From Raineyella fluvialis (GTDB lineage: Bacteria; Actinomycetota; Actinomycetes; Propionibacteriales; Propionibacteriaceae), in NCBI RefSeq assembly GCF_009646095.1, contig NZ_CP045725.1, positions 1,364,001-1,428,000 of the forward strand: DNA of 64,000 bases, written 5' to 3'. Positions 36,772-45,423 of this stretch are shown piece by piece. Within the stretch, counting starts at the first letter, position 1; every line of letters starts with the position of its first letter. The position numbers were made by a program, and so were the translations under genes. The notes beneath the pieces are model-generated. The model made no database searches, had not been told where the DNA came from, and worked only from the letters and a program-made list of their open reading frames with translations.

Positions 36772-36900
36772 CGGACCGGCCACCTGATTCACAGCTTTCC
36801 GGCGCCGCCCCTCCCGAGATCGCCATGTGCCGTCCGATGATCGGCGAGGCATAACCTACGAGCACCCGGGGCCAGCCAGGCTGCGGCAGAAAGGCCCACC

Positions 36901-37854
36901 GTGCTGCACGTCCTGTCGGCGACCGCTCCGATCTTCCTCGTCGTGGGACTCGGCTATCTGCTGACCCGGCGTGGGATGTTCAAGCGCGCCGACATGACCG
37001 TCCTGTCCACGTACGTGGTCAAGGTGGCCCTGCCCCTGCTGGTCTTCGTCAACGTAGCCGGCCGCAGTGCCGCCGAGATCTTCCAGCCGACCTACCTGCT
37101 CACCTACGCCCTGGCGTCGATGGTGATGTTCGCCCTGTCCTTCGGCTACGCCAGGGTGCGTGGCCGCAGTGCCTTCCGGGCGACGTTCATGGCGATGGGG
37201 ATGGGCGGCACCAACAACGGCTTCATCGGCTTCCCGGTGTTCCTGATCCTCTTCGCCGAGTCGGCCGGGGCGGCGACCGGGATGGGCATGCTGGTCGACA
37301 ACATCCTGATCATCCCGTTCACCCTGTTCCTGGCCGACCAGGCCGACGGGGAGGGCGGGCTCGTGCAGCGGCTCGTGTCGACCGTACGCAACGTGCTGCT
37401 CCACCCGATGGTCCTCGCGATCATCGCGGCACTGGTGCTCCAGGTCGTTGACCTCACCCTGCCCCCGGTGCTCGACCGGAGCGTCCGACTGCTGGCGCAG
37501 ACCTCCTCCGGTGTCGCGCTGTTCACCGTCGGCGGCATGCTCGTGGGTCTGAAGATCCGCGGCGAGCTCGGCGACATCGTCACGACGGTGGCCGGCAAAC
37601 TGCTGGTCATGCCGGCGCTGGCCATCGTGCTGGTGACCCTGCTCGTGGCCCTCGGGCTGCCCGGCCTGGCGCCCCAATTCCGCGCCGCCGTGGTGCTCAC
37701 CAGTGCCCTGCCGACGTACGCCGTCCTCCCCGCCCTGGCGGAGCCGTACGGCGAGAAGGACGTCGCCACCGCCTCGATGATGCTGTCGACGTTGGTCTCC
37801 TTCCTCACCCTGTCCGGCTGGATGGTGGCGCTGCGCGCGATGGGCTGGATGTAG
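36901..37854 (+). CDS. AEC family transporter
   Basis: A 317-residue auxin-efflux-carrier family protein with ten predicted helices in two halves. The N-terminal block is TAPIFLVVGLGYLLTRRGMF with VKVALPLLVFVNVA; GTNNGFIGFPVFLILFAES contains the conserved Asn/Pro kink; the C-terminal block has VLTSALPTYAVLPALAEPYG. Bacterial members move dicarboxylates such as malate or malonate. The GTG at 36901 is the apparent start. It precedes the NCS1-transketolase operon by about 280 bases, with a candidate IclR site between. Confidence 0.85.
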   Translation: MLHVLSATAPIFLVVGLGYLLTRRGMFKRADMTVLSTYVVKVALPLLVFVNVAGRSAAEIFQPTYLLTYALASMVMFALSFGYARVRGRSAFRATFMAMGMGGTNNGFIGFPVFLILFAESAGAATGMGMLVDNILIIPFTLFLADQADGEGGLVQRLVSTVRNVLLHPMVLAIIAALVLQVVDLTLPPVLDRSVRLLAQTSSGVALFTVGGMLVGLKIRGELGDIVTTVAGKLLVMPALAIVLVTLLVALGLPGLAPQFRAAVVLTSALPTYAVLPALAEPYGEKDVATASMMLSTLVSFLTLSGWMVALRAMGWM

Positions 37855-37888
37855 CCCGACCCTGCCACGAGCCCGGCGTGCCCGAGCT

Positions 37889-37904
37889 CGAAAGGTGACT
37901 TCGG
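37889..37904. promoter_or_regulatory. Candidate IclR operator (CGAA-N7-TTCGG), site 2
   Basis: CGAAAGGTGACTTCGG, about 230 bases upstream of NCS1 permease 1 and 35 bases after the AEC gene. The outer CGAA/TTCG is perfectly self-complementary. No gene is seen in the remaining gap up to 38132. Confidence 0.4.
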
Positions 37905-38132
37905 ACACGCTGCGCCGGGCCCCACTCGGCCACTCTTCCCCTGCGGCGACCCCCTCGCGGCACGCGCCGCCGGGCACCCCTCCGATGACGTCTTGACCCC
38001 GCTGATGGCCGGACCTTACCCTCATTCGTGGAACCATTCTCCCGCATCGCGGAATTCGTGAACTGGTGAACAACGGAGTATCCCCATCGCACCTGGCTCA
38101 ATGACGAGCCAGCTCGAAGAAGGAAGTGGGTC

Positions 38133-39701
38133 ATGCAGAACCACAACAGCCACAAGGACGAGGCCTTGGCCTGTCACCTCCGGGCGGTCGCGACGAGCCG
38201 CGAGGAGCTGGCGGCGTCGGACCCGACCGGGCGTCTCTACAACGAGGACCTCGCGCCCTCCACGCAGTCCGATCGCAAGTGGAACGGCTACCAGCTCTTC
38301 TCCATGTGGATGAACGACGCGCACAACGCCGGCAACTACACGTGGGCCGCGGGTCTGTTCGTCGGCCTCGGGATGTCGGCCTTCAACATCACCCTCGGCA
38401 TCTTCATCGGTGCGCTGATCATCATGCTCGGCTGCATCCTCTCCGGCTTCATGGGGCACGCGACCGGCACGCCCTACCCCGTCATCTCCCGGATCACCTG
38501 GGGTGTGTGGGGAGCCAACGTCCCCGCCGTCATCCGTGGCATCGTGGCTATCGCGTGGTACGGCGTGCAGACCTACCTGGCCTCGATCGCCCTGAACACC
38601 CTGCTGTCCCGCGCCATCCCGGCGTTCCGCGCACTCAACGGGCCGACCGCGACACAGTTCCTCAACCTCTCCGTCGGCGGCTGGATCTGCTTCCTGCTCC
38701 TGTCGGCTGTGCAGCTCGCCATCGTGTACCGCGGCATGGAGGCCGTCCGTCACTTCCAGGGCATGGCCGGCCCCATCATCTGGGTCGTCATGCTCAGCCT
38801 GATGTTCTACTTCCTGGCTCGCTCCGGGTGGAACATCAACCTCTTCCAGGGCCCGCACGGTGAGGCGATCAGCGGCGCCCAGCAGACCCGCAACATCCTC
38901 ATCACGATGGCTCAGACGGTCGGCACGCTCGCGACGCTGATGCTCAACTTCTCCGACTTCGCCCGGTACGCACCGACCCGCAAGTCGATCGTCCTCGGCA
39001 ACGCCTGGGGCCTGCCGATCAACTGGACCGCCTTCGCCGTGACCTCCGTCATCACGACGGCCGCCGCCGCCAAGGTCCTCAACGCCGACATGAGCGAGAT
39101 CAAGGACCCGGGCGTCCTGGTCGGGCACATCGGCAACCCGATCCTCTTCTACGTCTTCACCACGGCCTTCGTGTTCGCGACCATCGGCGTCAACATCGTC
39201 GCCAACTTCGTGTCGGCCTCGTTCGACATCTCGAACATCGCCCCGCGCCAGATCTCGTTCCAGCTCGGCGGCATCATCACCGCCATCGCCTCGGTCGTCA
39301 TCACCCCCTGGAACTACTTCAACAACCCGGTCGTCGTCGGGACCTTCCTCGGCTCTCTCGGTGCCCTGCTCGGCCCGTTCTTCGGCATCCTCGTCGTGGA
39401 CTACTTCCTGGTGCGTCACGAGAAGTTCTCGATCCGCCACATGTACATGCCGAACGAGAAGTCGATCTACTACTTCAACAGCGGGGTGAGCCTGCGGACG
39501 TTGGCGGCCTTCGCCCTCGGGGCGGTCGTCTCGCTCCCCATCGCGTGGGACGTGTTCGGGAACGGGATGATCAGCAACTTCGGCTGGTTCATCGGTGCCG
39601 GTATCGCGGGCGTCGCCCACTACCTCATCTCCAACAACCGCGTCGTGGTGCTCCCGCAGGAGGACCTGGACGCGACCCCGGGCGAGCGGGTCTCCGCCTG
39701 A
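38133..39701 (+). CDS. NCS1 family permease 1
   Basis: A 522-residue nucleobase:cation symporter-1 (Mhp1/PucI/AllP type) with about 12 helices. Family positions include FSMWMNDAHNAGNYTWAAGL in helix 1, GTPYPVISRITWGVWGANVP, AIAWYGVQTYLASIAL, LMLNFSDFARYAPTRKSI and VITPWNYFNNP. Known substrates of the family are allantoin, hydantoins, cytosine, uracil and related ring compounds. It heads an operon with a split transketolase, an isomerase and a DUF1537 kinase, an unexpected combination for a nucleobase carrier. It is similar in length and motifs to permease 2 at 55166. Confidence 0.9.
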   Translation: MQNHNSHKDEALACHLRAVATSREELAASDPTGRLYNEDLAPSTQSDRKWNGYQLFSMWMNDAHNAGNYTWAAGLFVGLGMSAFNITLGIFIGALIIMLGCILSGFMGHATGTPYPVISRITWGVWGANVPAVIRGIVAIAWYGVQTYLASIALNTLLSRAIPAFRALNGPTATQFLNLSVGGWICFLLLSAVQLAIVYRGMEAVRHFQGMAGPIIWVVMLSLMFYFLARSGWNINLFQGPHGEAISGAQQTRNILITMAQTVGTLATLMLNFSDFARYAPTRKSIVLGNAWGLPINWTAFAVTSVITTAAAAKVLNADMSEIKDPGVLVGHIGNPILFYVFTTAFVFATIGVNIVANFVSASFDISNIAPRQISFQLGGIITAIASVVITPWNYFNNPVVVGTFLGSLGALLGPFFGILVVDYFLVRHEKFSIRHMYMPNEKSIYYFNSGVSLRTLAAFALGAVVSLPIAWDVFGNGMISNFGWFIGAGIAGVAHYLISNNRVVVLPQEDLDATPGERVSA

Positions 39702-39830
39702 CCCCGTCTCGGACATCGAGAGCAACCCGAAGATCTGTGCCGGAGACCCGTCTCCGCACCGTTCGGACAAGAAGGGTTCCGCAGCTCGCGGGACCGCAGC
39801 GCAGGATCGGTCAATGAAGGAGGAATTTCA

Positions 39831-40652
39831 GTGCTCACCGATCAAGAAGTGAAGGACCTGGAAGTTCAGGTCAAGCAGAACCGGCGCGACATCGTGCGCA
39901 TGGTTCACCACGCTGGAAGTGGGCACCCCGGTGGGTCACTGTCCGCGATCGAGGCACTGACCCTGCTGTACGTGAAGCGGATGCGGGTGCGCGTGGAGGA
40001 GCCGTCGTGGCCGGACAGGGACATGTTCTTCCTGTCCAAGGGCCACTGCACCCCGGCGTACTACACGGCGATGGCCTCCCGCGGCTACTTCCCCCGCGAG
40101 GAGCTGATGACCTTCCGGGACATGCACACCCGCCTGCAGGGGCACCCCTCCAACGCCCACCTGCCCGGTGTGGACATCTCGTCCGGCTCCCTGGGCCAAG
40201 GTCTCTCCGTCTGCAACGGTGCCGCCCTGGCCGCCAGGATCGACGGTCGCGACGCCCGTTTCTACTGCATGATCGGCGATGGGGAGGCCCAGGAGGGCCA
40301 GATCTGGGAAGCGTCGATGACGGCCGGCTCCCGTGGCCTGGACAACGTCTGCGCGATTCTGGACAAGAACGACATCCAGCTCGACGACTACGTCGACAAC
40401 GTGAAATCCCTCGGTGACGTCTGCGCCAAGTGGCGGGCGTTCGGATGGCATGTGGTCGAGGTCGACGGTCATTCCCTCCGTGACCTCGATGCCGCCTTCG
40501 ACGAGGCCGAGGCGACCAAGGGCCGCCCGACCATGATCATCAGCCACACCACCAAGGGCAAGGGTGTCTCGTACATGGAGAACACCGCGAAGTTCCATGG
40601 CATGGCCCCCACCGACGACGAGCTCGAGACTGCGCTGGAAGAACTGCGATGA
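39831..40652 (+). CDS. Transketolase N-terminal subunit
   Basis: A 273-residue ThDP-binding half of transketolase: RRDIVRMVHHAGSGHPGGSLSAIEAL, DMFFLSKGHCTPAYYTAMASRGYF, GSLGQGLSVCNGAALAARIDG, and the ThDP/Mg site IGDGEAQEGQIWEASMTAGS with LDKNDIQLDD. It needs the C-terminal subunit encoded next. The GTG at 39831 has AAGGAGGAAT upstream. The stop overlaps the partner's start (ATGA). Split transketolases are frequent in catabolic operons for sugars and sugar acids; together the two halves transfer two-carbon ketol units. Confidence 0.93.
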   Translation: MLTDQEVKDLEVQVKQNRRDIVRMVHHAGSGHPGGSLSAIEALTLLYVKRMRVRVEEPSWPDRDMFFLSKGHCTPAYYTAMASRGYFPREELMTFRDMHTRLQGHPSNAHLPGVDISSGSLGQGLSVCNGAALAARIDGRDARFYCMIGDGEAQEGQIWEASMTAGSRGLDNVCAILDKNDIQLDDYVDNVKSLGDVCAKWRAFGWHVVEVDGHSLRDLDAAFDEAEATKGRPTMIISHTTKGKGVSYMENTAKFHGMAPTDDELETALEELR

Positions 40653-41587
40653 CAGAGAAGATGGAACCCCGAGAAGGTTACGCCCAGGCTCTCCTGGAGT
40701 TGGGCGCCGAGCACGAGGACGTCGTCGTCCTGGACGGTGACTGCGCGAAGGCGAACTACACCAACCGATTCGGCGCGCAATACCCTGACCGCTTCTTCAA
40801 CATGGGCATCGCCGAATGCGACATCGTCGGCACAGCCGCGGGCCTCTCCCTGGGCGGGAAGATCCCGTTCGCCAACGCGTACGCCAACTTCCTCACCGGG
40901 CGCGGCTTCGACCAGGTCCGCGTGTCGGTGGCCTACTCCGAGCGGCCGGTGAAGATCGTCGGCCACAATGCCGGCACCTCGGCGGCGCAGGAGGGGGCGA
41001 CCCACCTGCCGCTGGAGGACTTCGGCATCATGCGGTCGATCCCCGGGATGACGGTGATCGTCCCGGCGGACGGCGTCGAGATGAAGAAGGCCGTACGGGC
41101 CGCGTACGAGCTCGACGGGCCGGTCTACCTGCGCGTGGGCAAGGTCGCCGTGCCGATCAGCACCGAGGAGGACACCCCCTTCGAGATCGGCAAGGCCGTC
41201 CTGATGCGCGAGGGGACCGACGTCACCCTGGTCAACACCGGCCACCTCCTGGCCGAGACGATGCAGGCCGCCGACCTGCTGGCGGAGAGGGGGGTCTCCG
41301 CCGAGGTCCTCCACATGCACACCGTGAAGCCGATCGATCGCGAGGCGCTCGTCGCGTCCGTACGCAAGACCGGCGCCGTCGTCACGATCGAGGAGCACTC
41401 CATCGTCAACGGACTCGGGTCGGCCGTGGCCGACGTGCTGTCGGCCGAGTTGCCCGCTCCCCAGGAGCGCGTCGGGACGAAGGACGTCTTCGGTCTGTCC
41501 GGGACCATGGACGAATTGCTCGATTACTTCGGCCTGCGGGCACCCAACATCGCGGACGCCGCTGACGCGGCAATCCTTCGCAAGTAG
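40649..41587 (+). CDS. Transketolase C-terminal subunit
   Basis: A 312-residue partner: the pyrimidine-binding domain (REGYAQALLELGAEHEDVVVLDGDCAKA, FFNMGIAECDIVGTAAGLSLGG with the catalytic-glutamate region), HNAGTSAAQEGATHLPLEDFG, and the C-terminal transketolase domain (GTDVTLVNTGHLLAETMQAADLL, VVTIEEHSIVNGLGSAVADVL). It overlaps the N-subunit gene by 4 bases, so the halves are made together. Members of this split group often prefer unusual ketol donors or acceptors. The context of hydroxypyruvate and glyoxylate enzymes suggests one possibility, described under findings. Confidence 0.93.
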   Translation: MTEKMEPREGYAQALLELGAEHEDVVVLDGDCAKANYTNRFGAQYPDRFFNMGIAECDIVGTAAGLSLGGKIPFANAYANFLTGRGFDQVRVSVAYSERPVKIVGHNAGTSAAQEGATHLPLEDFGIMRSIPGMTVIVPADGVEMKKAVRAAYELDGPVYLRVGKVAVPISTEEDTPFEIGKAVLMREGTDVTLVNTGHLLAETMQAADLLAERGVSAEVLHMHTVKPIDREALVASVRKTGAVVTIEEHSIVNGLGSAVADVLSAELPAPQERVGTKDVFGLSGTMDELLDYFGLRAPNIADAADAAILRK

Positions 41588-41608
41588 ACAAGCAGACTGG
41601 AGACTCTG

Positions 41609-42532
41609 ATGAAGGCGTCACTGCACGACTACATGAAGGTGGGCCTGATCCACTTCATGGCATATCCCCAGACCATCGGGGGTGACGGCCCCGTGTTCGA
41701 CACCATGGCGGAGGTCGTACGCGACGAGTATTTCGAGTGCATCGAGATCACCCGGGTCAACGATCCGGACGAAGCGGCCCGGGTCCGTGACCTGCTGGCC
41801 TCCTCGGGCATGGCGGTGGGTTTCGGGGCGCAGCCCATCGAGCTGCGCGGCGGGCTGAACCTCAACTCCTTTGACGACGAGGAGCGGTGCCGGGCGATCG
41901 AGGCGCTGAAGGGCGCCGTCGACTCGGCCTACTACTTCGGTGCCAAGAAGCTGGGATTCCTCTCCGGCAAGAAGCCGGCGGAACGCCAGGACGACGCCCT
42001 CCAGCTGCTGGCCGACGCCATCATCGAGGTCGGTCAGTACGCCCGGTCCAAGGGTGACCTGGTGCTCTCCCTGGAGACCTTCGACGACAGCACCGACAAG
42101 AAGGCCCTGATCGGCACCAACCGGCTCGCGGCCGAGCTGTCCAAGGAGGTGCGCAAGCAGCTTCCCGACTTCGGTCTGATGATCGACCTGTCGCACCTGC
42201 CGATGCAGGGAGAGACGGTGCGCGAGGCGCTGACGGTCGCCGCGGACCAGATCAACCACGCCCACATCGGCACCTGTGTGATCTCGGATCCGAACGATCC
42301 GCTCTACGGTGACAAGCACCCGCGCTTCCTGCACCCGAAGAGCGAGAACGGCGTTCCCGAGGTCCGCGAATACCTGGCCGGGCTGTTCGACATCGGCTAC
42401 CTGACCGAGGACGCCCCCGAACGCAACATCGTCTCCTTCGAGGTCATGCCCGCCCCGGGCACGTTCGAGACGTCACAAAGCGTTGTCGCCGAAGCCAAGC
42501 GCGTCCTGCGCGAGGCGTGGCGGACGCTCTGA
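41609..42532 (+). CDS. Sugar phosphate isomerase/epimerase, TIM barrel
   Basis: A 307-residue AP-endonuclease-2-like TIM barrel. The metal ligands expected of the fold are seen as Glu in LVLSLETFDD, Asp in LMIDLSHLPM, His in INHAHIGTC and Glu in NIVSFEVMP. It follows the transketolase subunits by 21 bases and precedes the DUF1537 kinase. Relatives isomerise or epimerise keto/aldo sugars and keto acids, including 2-oxo-tetronate isomerase OtnI and hydroxypyruvate isomerase. Which substrate applies here is unknown. Confidence 0.82.
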   Translation: MKASLHDYMKVGLIHFMAYPQTIGGDGPVFDTMAEVVRDEYFECIEITRVNDPDEAARVRDLLASSGMAVGFGAQPIELRGGLNLNSFDDEERCRAIEALKGAVDSAYYFGAKKLGFLSGKKPAERQDDALQLLADAIIEVGQYARSKGDLVLSLETFDDSTDKKALIGTNRLAAELSKEVRKQLPDFGLMIDLSHLPMQGETVREALTVAADQINHAHIGTCVISDPNDPLYGDKHPRFLHPKSENGVPEVREYLAGLFDIGYLTEDAPERNIVSFEVMPAPGTFETSQSVVAEAKRVLREAWRTL

Positions 42533-42543
42533 CCTTCACCCCG

Positions 42544-42576
42544 GCTTGACCCAGGATCCCCGATCCTGGGTCAAGC
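42544..42576 (+). terminator. Strong hairpin between isomerase and DUF1537 kinase
   Basis: A perfect 15-bp stem (42544-42558 with 42562-42576; left arm GCTTGACCCAGGATC) around the 3-base loop CCC. A CTTTT tract follows about 20 bases on. Inside the apparent operon this could be a partial terminator or an mRNA stabiliser lowering or separating kinase expression. Confidence 0.65.
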
Positions 42577-42609
42577 GCGGTTCTGTCTGCGCTTTTCAGG
42601 AGGATCATC

Positions 42610-44070
42610 ATGACGTCGTTGGAGGAACTCGTCGCCGGCTTCAGGCCGCCCCGACCCGTGTCGGCCGAGGAGGTGCGCGAGGCGATCATCGACGCGGGGC
42701 TCGAGCAGGTGCTCGTGGTCCTCGACGATGATCCGACCGGGACGCAGTCCGTGGCGGGGCTACCCGTCCTGACCGGTTGGGAGGCGGACGACTTCCGCTG
42801 GGCGTTCTCCCAGTCGGCCGCCGCGATCTATGTGATGACCAACTCCCGCTCCCTCGCCCCGGACACCGCGGAAGCCGTGACCCGCGAGGTCGTCACCACC
42901 GCCGTCGACGTCGCGCGGCAGATGGGCATCAACCCCGTGTTCGTGTCGCGGTCCGACTCGACCCTGCGCGGTCACTTCCCGCTGGAGACGCGGGTGATCA
43001 CGGCGGCCAGCGGGCAGCAGGTGGACGGGATCATCCTGATCCCCGCGTTCGACGAGGCCGGCCGGGTGACCGTCGGGGGAGTCCACTACTGCCGGGTGGG
43101 CCAGGACTACCTGCCCGTCGGCGAGACGGAGTTCGCGAAGGACGCCACCTTCGGCTACCGCGCCTCACGGCTCGCGGAATGGGTCGAGGAGAAGACCGAG
43201 GGTGCCGTCCGCGCCGACGACGTCGTCCTGATCGGGCTGGACACCCTGCGTGGCGAACCCGACGCCGTACGCGACGCCGTGATGGCCCTGAAGGACGGCG
43301 CCGTCCTGACGGCTGACATCGTCACCGAGGAGGACCTGCGGGCCCTGTCGCTGGCGCTGATCAGTGCCGAAGGCGCGGGCAAGCGCTTCGTCTATCGGGT
43401 CGGTCCGCCCTTCGTCCGGGCCCGGATCGGTCAGGAGAAGCACGCCCCGGTGAGTCCGGCCGAGATCGAGGAGGCCCGCCGCTGGGCGGGCGCCCCGCAC
43501 CAGGAGCCGCTGCCCCACGGCCTGGTGGTGGTGGGCTCGCACGTGGGAGTCACCCAGCGCCAGCTCACGCACCTGAAGGAGAACGTCGCCGCCACCGTGC
43601 TGGAGGTCGAGGTCGCCAAGGTCGTCGACACGGCCCAGCGGGACGCCCATCTCCAGGACCTGATCGACCAGGCGGTGGCTGCCCTCGACAGCGGCTCGGT
43701 GATCGTGCAGACGTCGCGCACGCTGGTGACCGGCGCCGACGGGCATTCCTCCCTGGACATCTCCCGGCAGGTGTCGGCGGCGGTGGTCGCCGTGGTCCAC
43801 GGCATCCTGTCGCGGCGGGCTCCCGCGTTCGTGCTGGCCAAGGGCGGGATCACCTCCTCCGACGTCGCCTCCAAGGGTCTGGAGATCCGGCACGGTCTGG
43901 CCGTCGGTCCGATGCTGCCTGGCATCGTGTCGCTGTGGGTCGCGCAGGACGGCCCGGCGCGAGGCATCCCCTACATCGTGTTCCCGGGCAACGTCGGCGA
44001 TGACGCCTCGCTGACCGCCGTCGTGAAGAGGCTGCAGGGCGCGGCCGACGCGGTGGCCCCTGCCCGCTGA
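42610..44070 (+). CDS. DUF1537 four-carbon acid sugar kinase
   Basis: A 486-residue kinase. The N-terminal substrate domain is VVLDDDPTGTQSVAGLPVLTG, with VFVSRSDSTLRGHFPLET; the C-terminal ATP domain has AKGGITSSDVASKGLEIRHGL and YIVFPGNVGDDASL. Characterised members are OtnK (3-oxo-tetronate 4-kinase), DtnK (D-threonate) and LtnK. The usual partners OtnC (decarboxylase) or PdxA2 are not in the window. It is preceded by AGGAGG and a strong hairpin, and ends before a bidirectional terminator. Confidence 0.9.
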   Translation: MTSLEELVAGFRPPRPVSAEEVREAIIDAGLEQVLVVLDDDPTGTQSVAGLPVLTGWEADDFRWAFSQSAAAIYVMTNSRSLAPDTAEAVTREVVTTAVDVARQMGINPVFVSRSDSTLRGHFPLETRVITAASGQQVDGIILIPAFDEAGRVTVGGVHYCRVGQDYLPVGETEFAKDATFGYRASRLAEWVEEKTEGAVRADDVVLIGLDTLRGEPDAVRDAVMALKDGAVLTADIVTEEDLRALSLALISAEGAGKRFVYRVGPPFVRARIGQEKHAPVSPAEIEEARRWAGAPHQEPLPHGLVVVGSHVGVTQRQLTHLKENVAATVLEVEVAKVVDTAQRDAHLQDLIDQAVAALDSGSVIVQTSRTLVTGADGHSSLDISRQVSAAVVAVVHGILSRRAPAFVLAKGGITSSDVASKGLEIRHGLAVGPMLPGIVSLWVAQDGPARGIPYIVFPGNVGDDASLTAVVKRLQGAADAVAPAR

Positions 44071-44117
44071 TCCACCCGCGCGGACGCCACCCCGCGAGTC
44101 CACCCCCCGCGGAACGC

Positions 44118-44154
44118 ACTGATGGCCCGGTCTCCAGGAGACCGGGCCATCAGT
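44118..44154. terminator. Bidirectional terminator between convergent genes
   Basis: A perfect 17-bp stem: 44118-44134 (ACTGATGGCCCGGTCTC) with 44138-44154, 3-base loop. A CTTT stretch follows on the plus strand. It lies between the plus-strand DUF1537 kinase and the minus-strand ATCase-like gene, separating the two halves of the island. Confidence 0.85.
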
Positions 44155-44173
44155 CTTTGCCGTCAGCGGTTGC

Positions 44174-45238
44174 TCAGTCGGCGGAGTAGGGCGCGGGCCG
44201 CGGAACGGGCTTCGCGCTCACCCACTTCGAGATCGAGTAGCGCGATCGTACGGCGGCCAGGTCGATACCGAAGATGGTGCAGAAGATCGCCATCCGGACC
44301 ATCAGGCCGTTGTCGGTCTGGTGGAAGATCGCCAGCCCGGGCAGGTCGTCGACATCGGCCGACAGGTCGTACGAGCCGGGCCGCGAGTCGCGGGGGAGCG
44401 GGTGCATGATGACCAGGTCGGGGCGGCCGTGGTCGGTCACCATCTGACGGTTCAGCAGCACCGTGTTGGCGATCGCCTGCGACGTCGCCTCGTCCGTGAT
44501 CCGCTCCCGCTGGACGCGGGTGTTGTAGACGACGTCCGCGTCGGCGAGGGCCTCCGCCACGCTCGAGCAGACGGTCAGCCGATGCGCGTCTGCACGGTCG
44601 AAGTACTCCGCGGGCAGCTCGAGGCTGGGCGGGGAGTACAGCCGGAAGCGGACCCCGGGGTAGAGGCGCAGCAGGTCGATCAGGGAATGCACCGTGCGGC
44701 CGTACCTCAGGTCACCCATGATCGCGATGGTCGCGCCCTCGACCTGCTTGTCCCGGACGCCGAGCTCGCGCCGCAGCGTGTAGACGTCGAGGAGGGCCTG
44801 CGTCGGGTGCTCGCCGTCGCCGTCGCCGGCGTTGACCACGGGGACCAGGGAGGCGTCGGCGAACCGCGCGACGGAGCCCTTGTCGGGGTGGCGGATGACC
44901 ATCACGTCGCTGTAGCCGGAGATGACCCGCGAGGTGTCGTGGATGGACTCGCCCTTCGCCATGGAGGAGAAGGTGAAGCCGGTGGTGGTGAGGACGTGGC
45001 CGCCCAGGTGGGCGAACGCCGACTCGAACGACAGCCGGGTGCGGGTCGACGGTTCGAAGAACAGGCTGGAGAGGACCGCGCCGGAGAGGACGTCGCAGGC
45101 GAACTCTCCGCGTCCCAGGGGCCGCAGTCCGTCCGCGAGGTCGAACAGCCGCTCGACCGATTCGCGGCTGAACTGGGAGGTCGACAGGAGGTCAGAACCT
45201 TGCTGGAAAGGGGAGTCGCCGGCCGGTGTTGCACTCAT
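44174..45238 (-). CDS. Aspartate-carbamoyltransferase-like protein, orphan
   Basis: A 354-residue transcarbamylase close to catalytic PyrB. The carbamoyl-phosphate site has EPSTRTR (residues 62-68), KGES (95-98) and HPTQALLD (144-151). Aspartate-type residues are kept: GDLRYGRTVHSL with Arg181, TRVQRER (Arg241, Gln243) and HPLPRD (279-284). The C-terminus is about 40 residues longer than E. coli PyrB. It makes carbamoylaspartate in the known family, or works in reverse on a ureido compound. No other pyrimidine gene or PyrI partner is adjacent. It lies 185 bases downstream of the asparaginase in the ureide island. Confidence 0.85.
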   Translation of the reverse strand: MSATPAGDSPFQQGSDLLSTSQFSRESVERLFDLADGLRPLGRGEFACDVLSGAVLSSLFFEPSTRTRLSFESAFAHLGGHVLTTTGFTFSSMAKGESIHDTSRVISGYSDVMVIRHPDKGSVARFADASLVPVVNAGDGDGEHPTQALLDVYTLRRELGVRDKQVEGATIAIMGDLRYGRTVHSLIDLLRLYPGVRFRLYSPPSLELPAEYFDRADAHRLTVCSSVAEALADADVVYNTRVQRERITDEATSQAIANTVLLNRQMVTDHGRPDLVIMHPLPRDSRPGSYDLSADVDDLPGLAIFHQTDNGLMVRMAIFCTIFGIDLAAVRSRYSISKWVSAKPVPRPAPYSAD

Positions 45239-45423
45239 GGAGTAGTCCCTTCTGGAGCTCTTCGTCGTCGCGGCCGGATCACTCGTGGTCCTGGTCGGCC
45301 CGCACGGCGCCGCCCCGGTCGGGGCCGAGAAAGCAGGCTCTCTGCCGGGTGGGGAGACAGGGGTGCGGTGCCCTCAGCCTACCGGGAGCCGCCTGTCCGG
45401 GCGGCGGAGGGTCGCCGCTCGGG

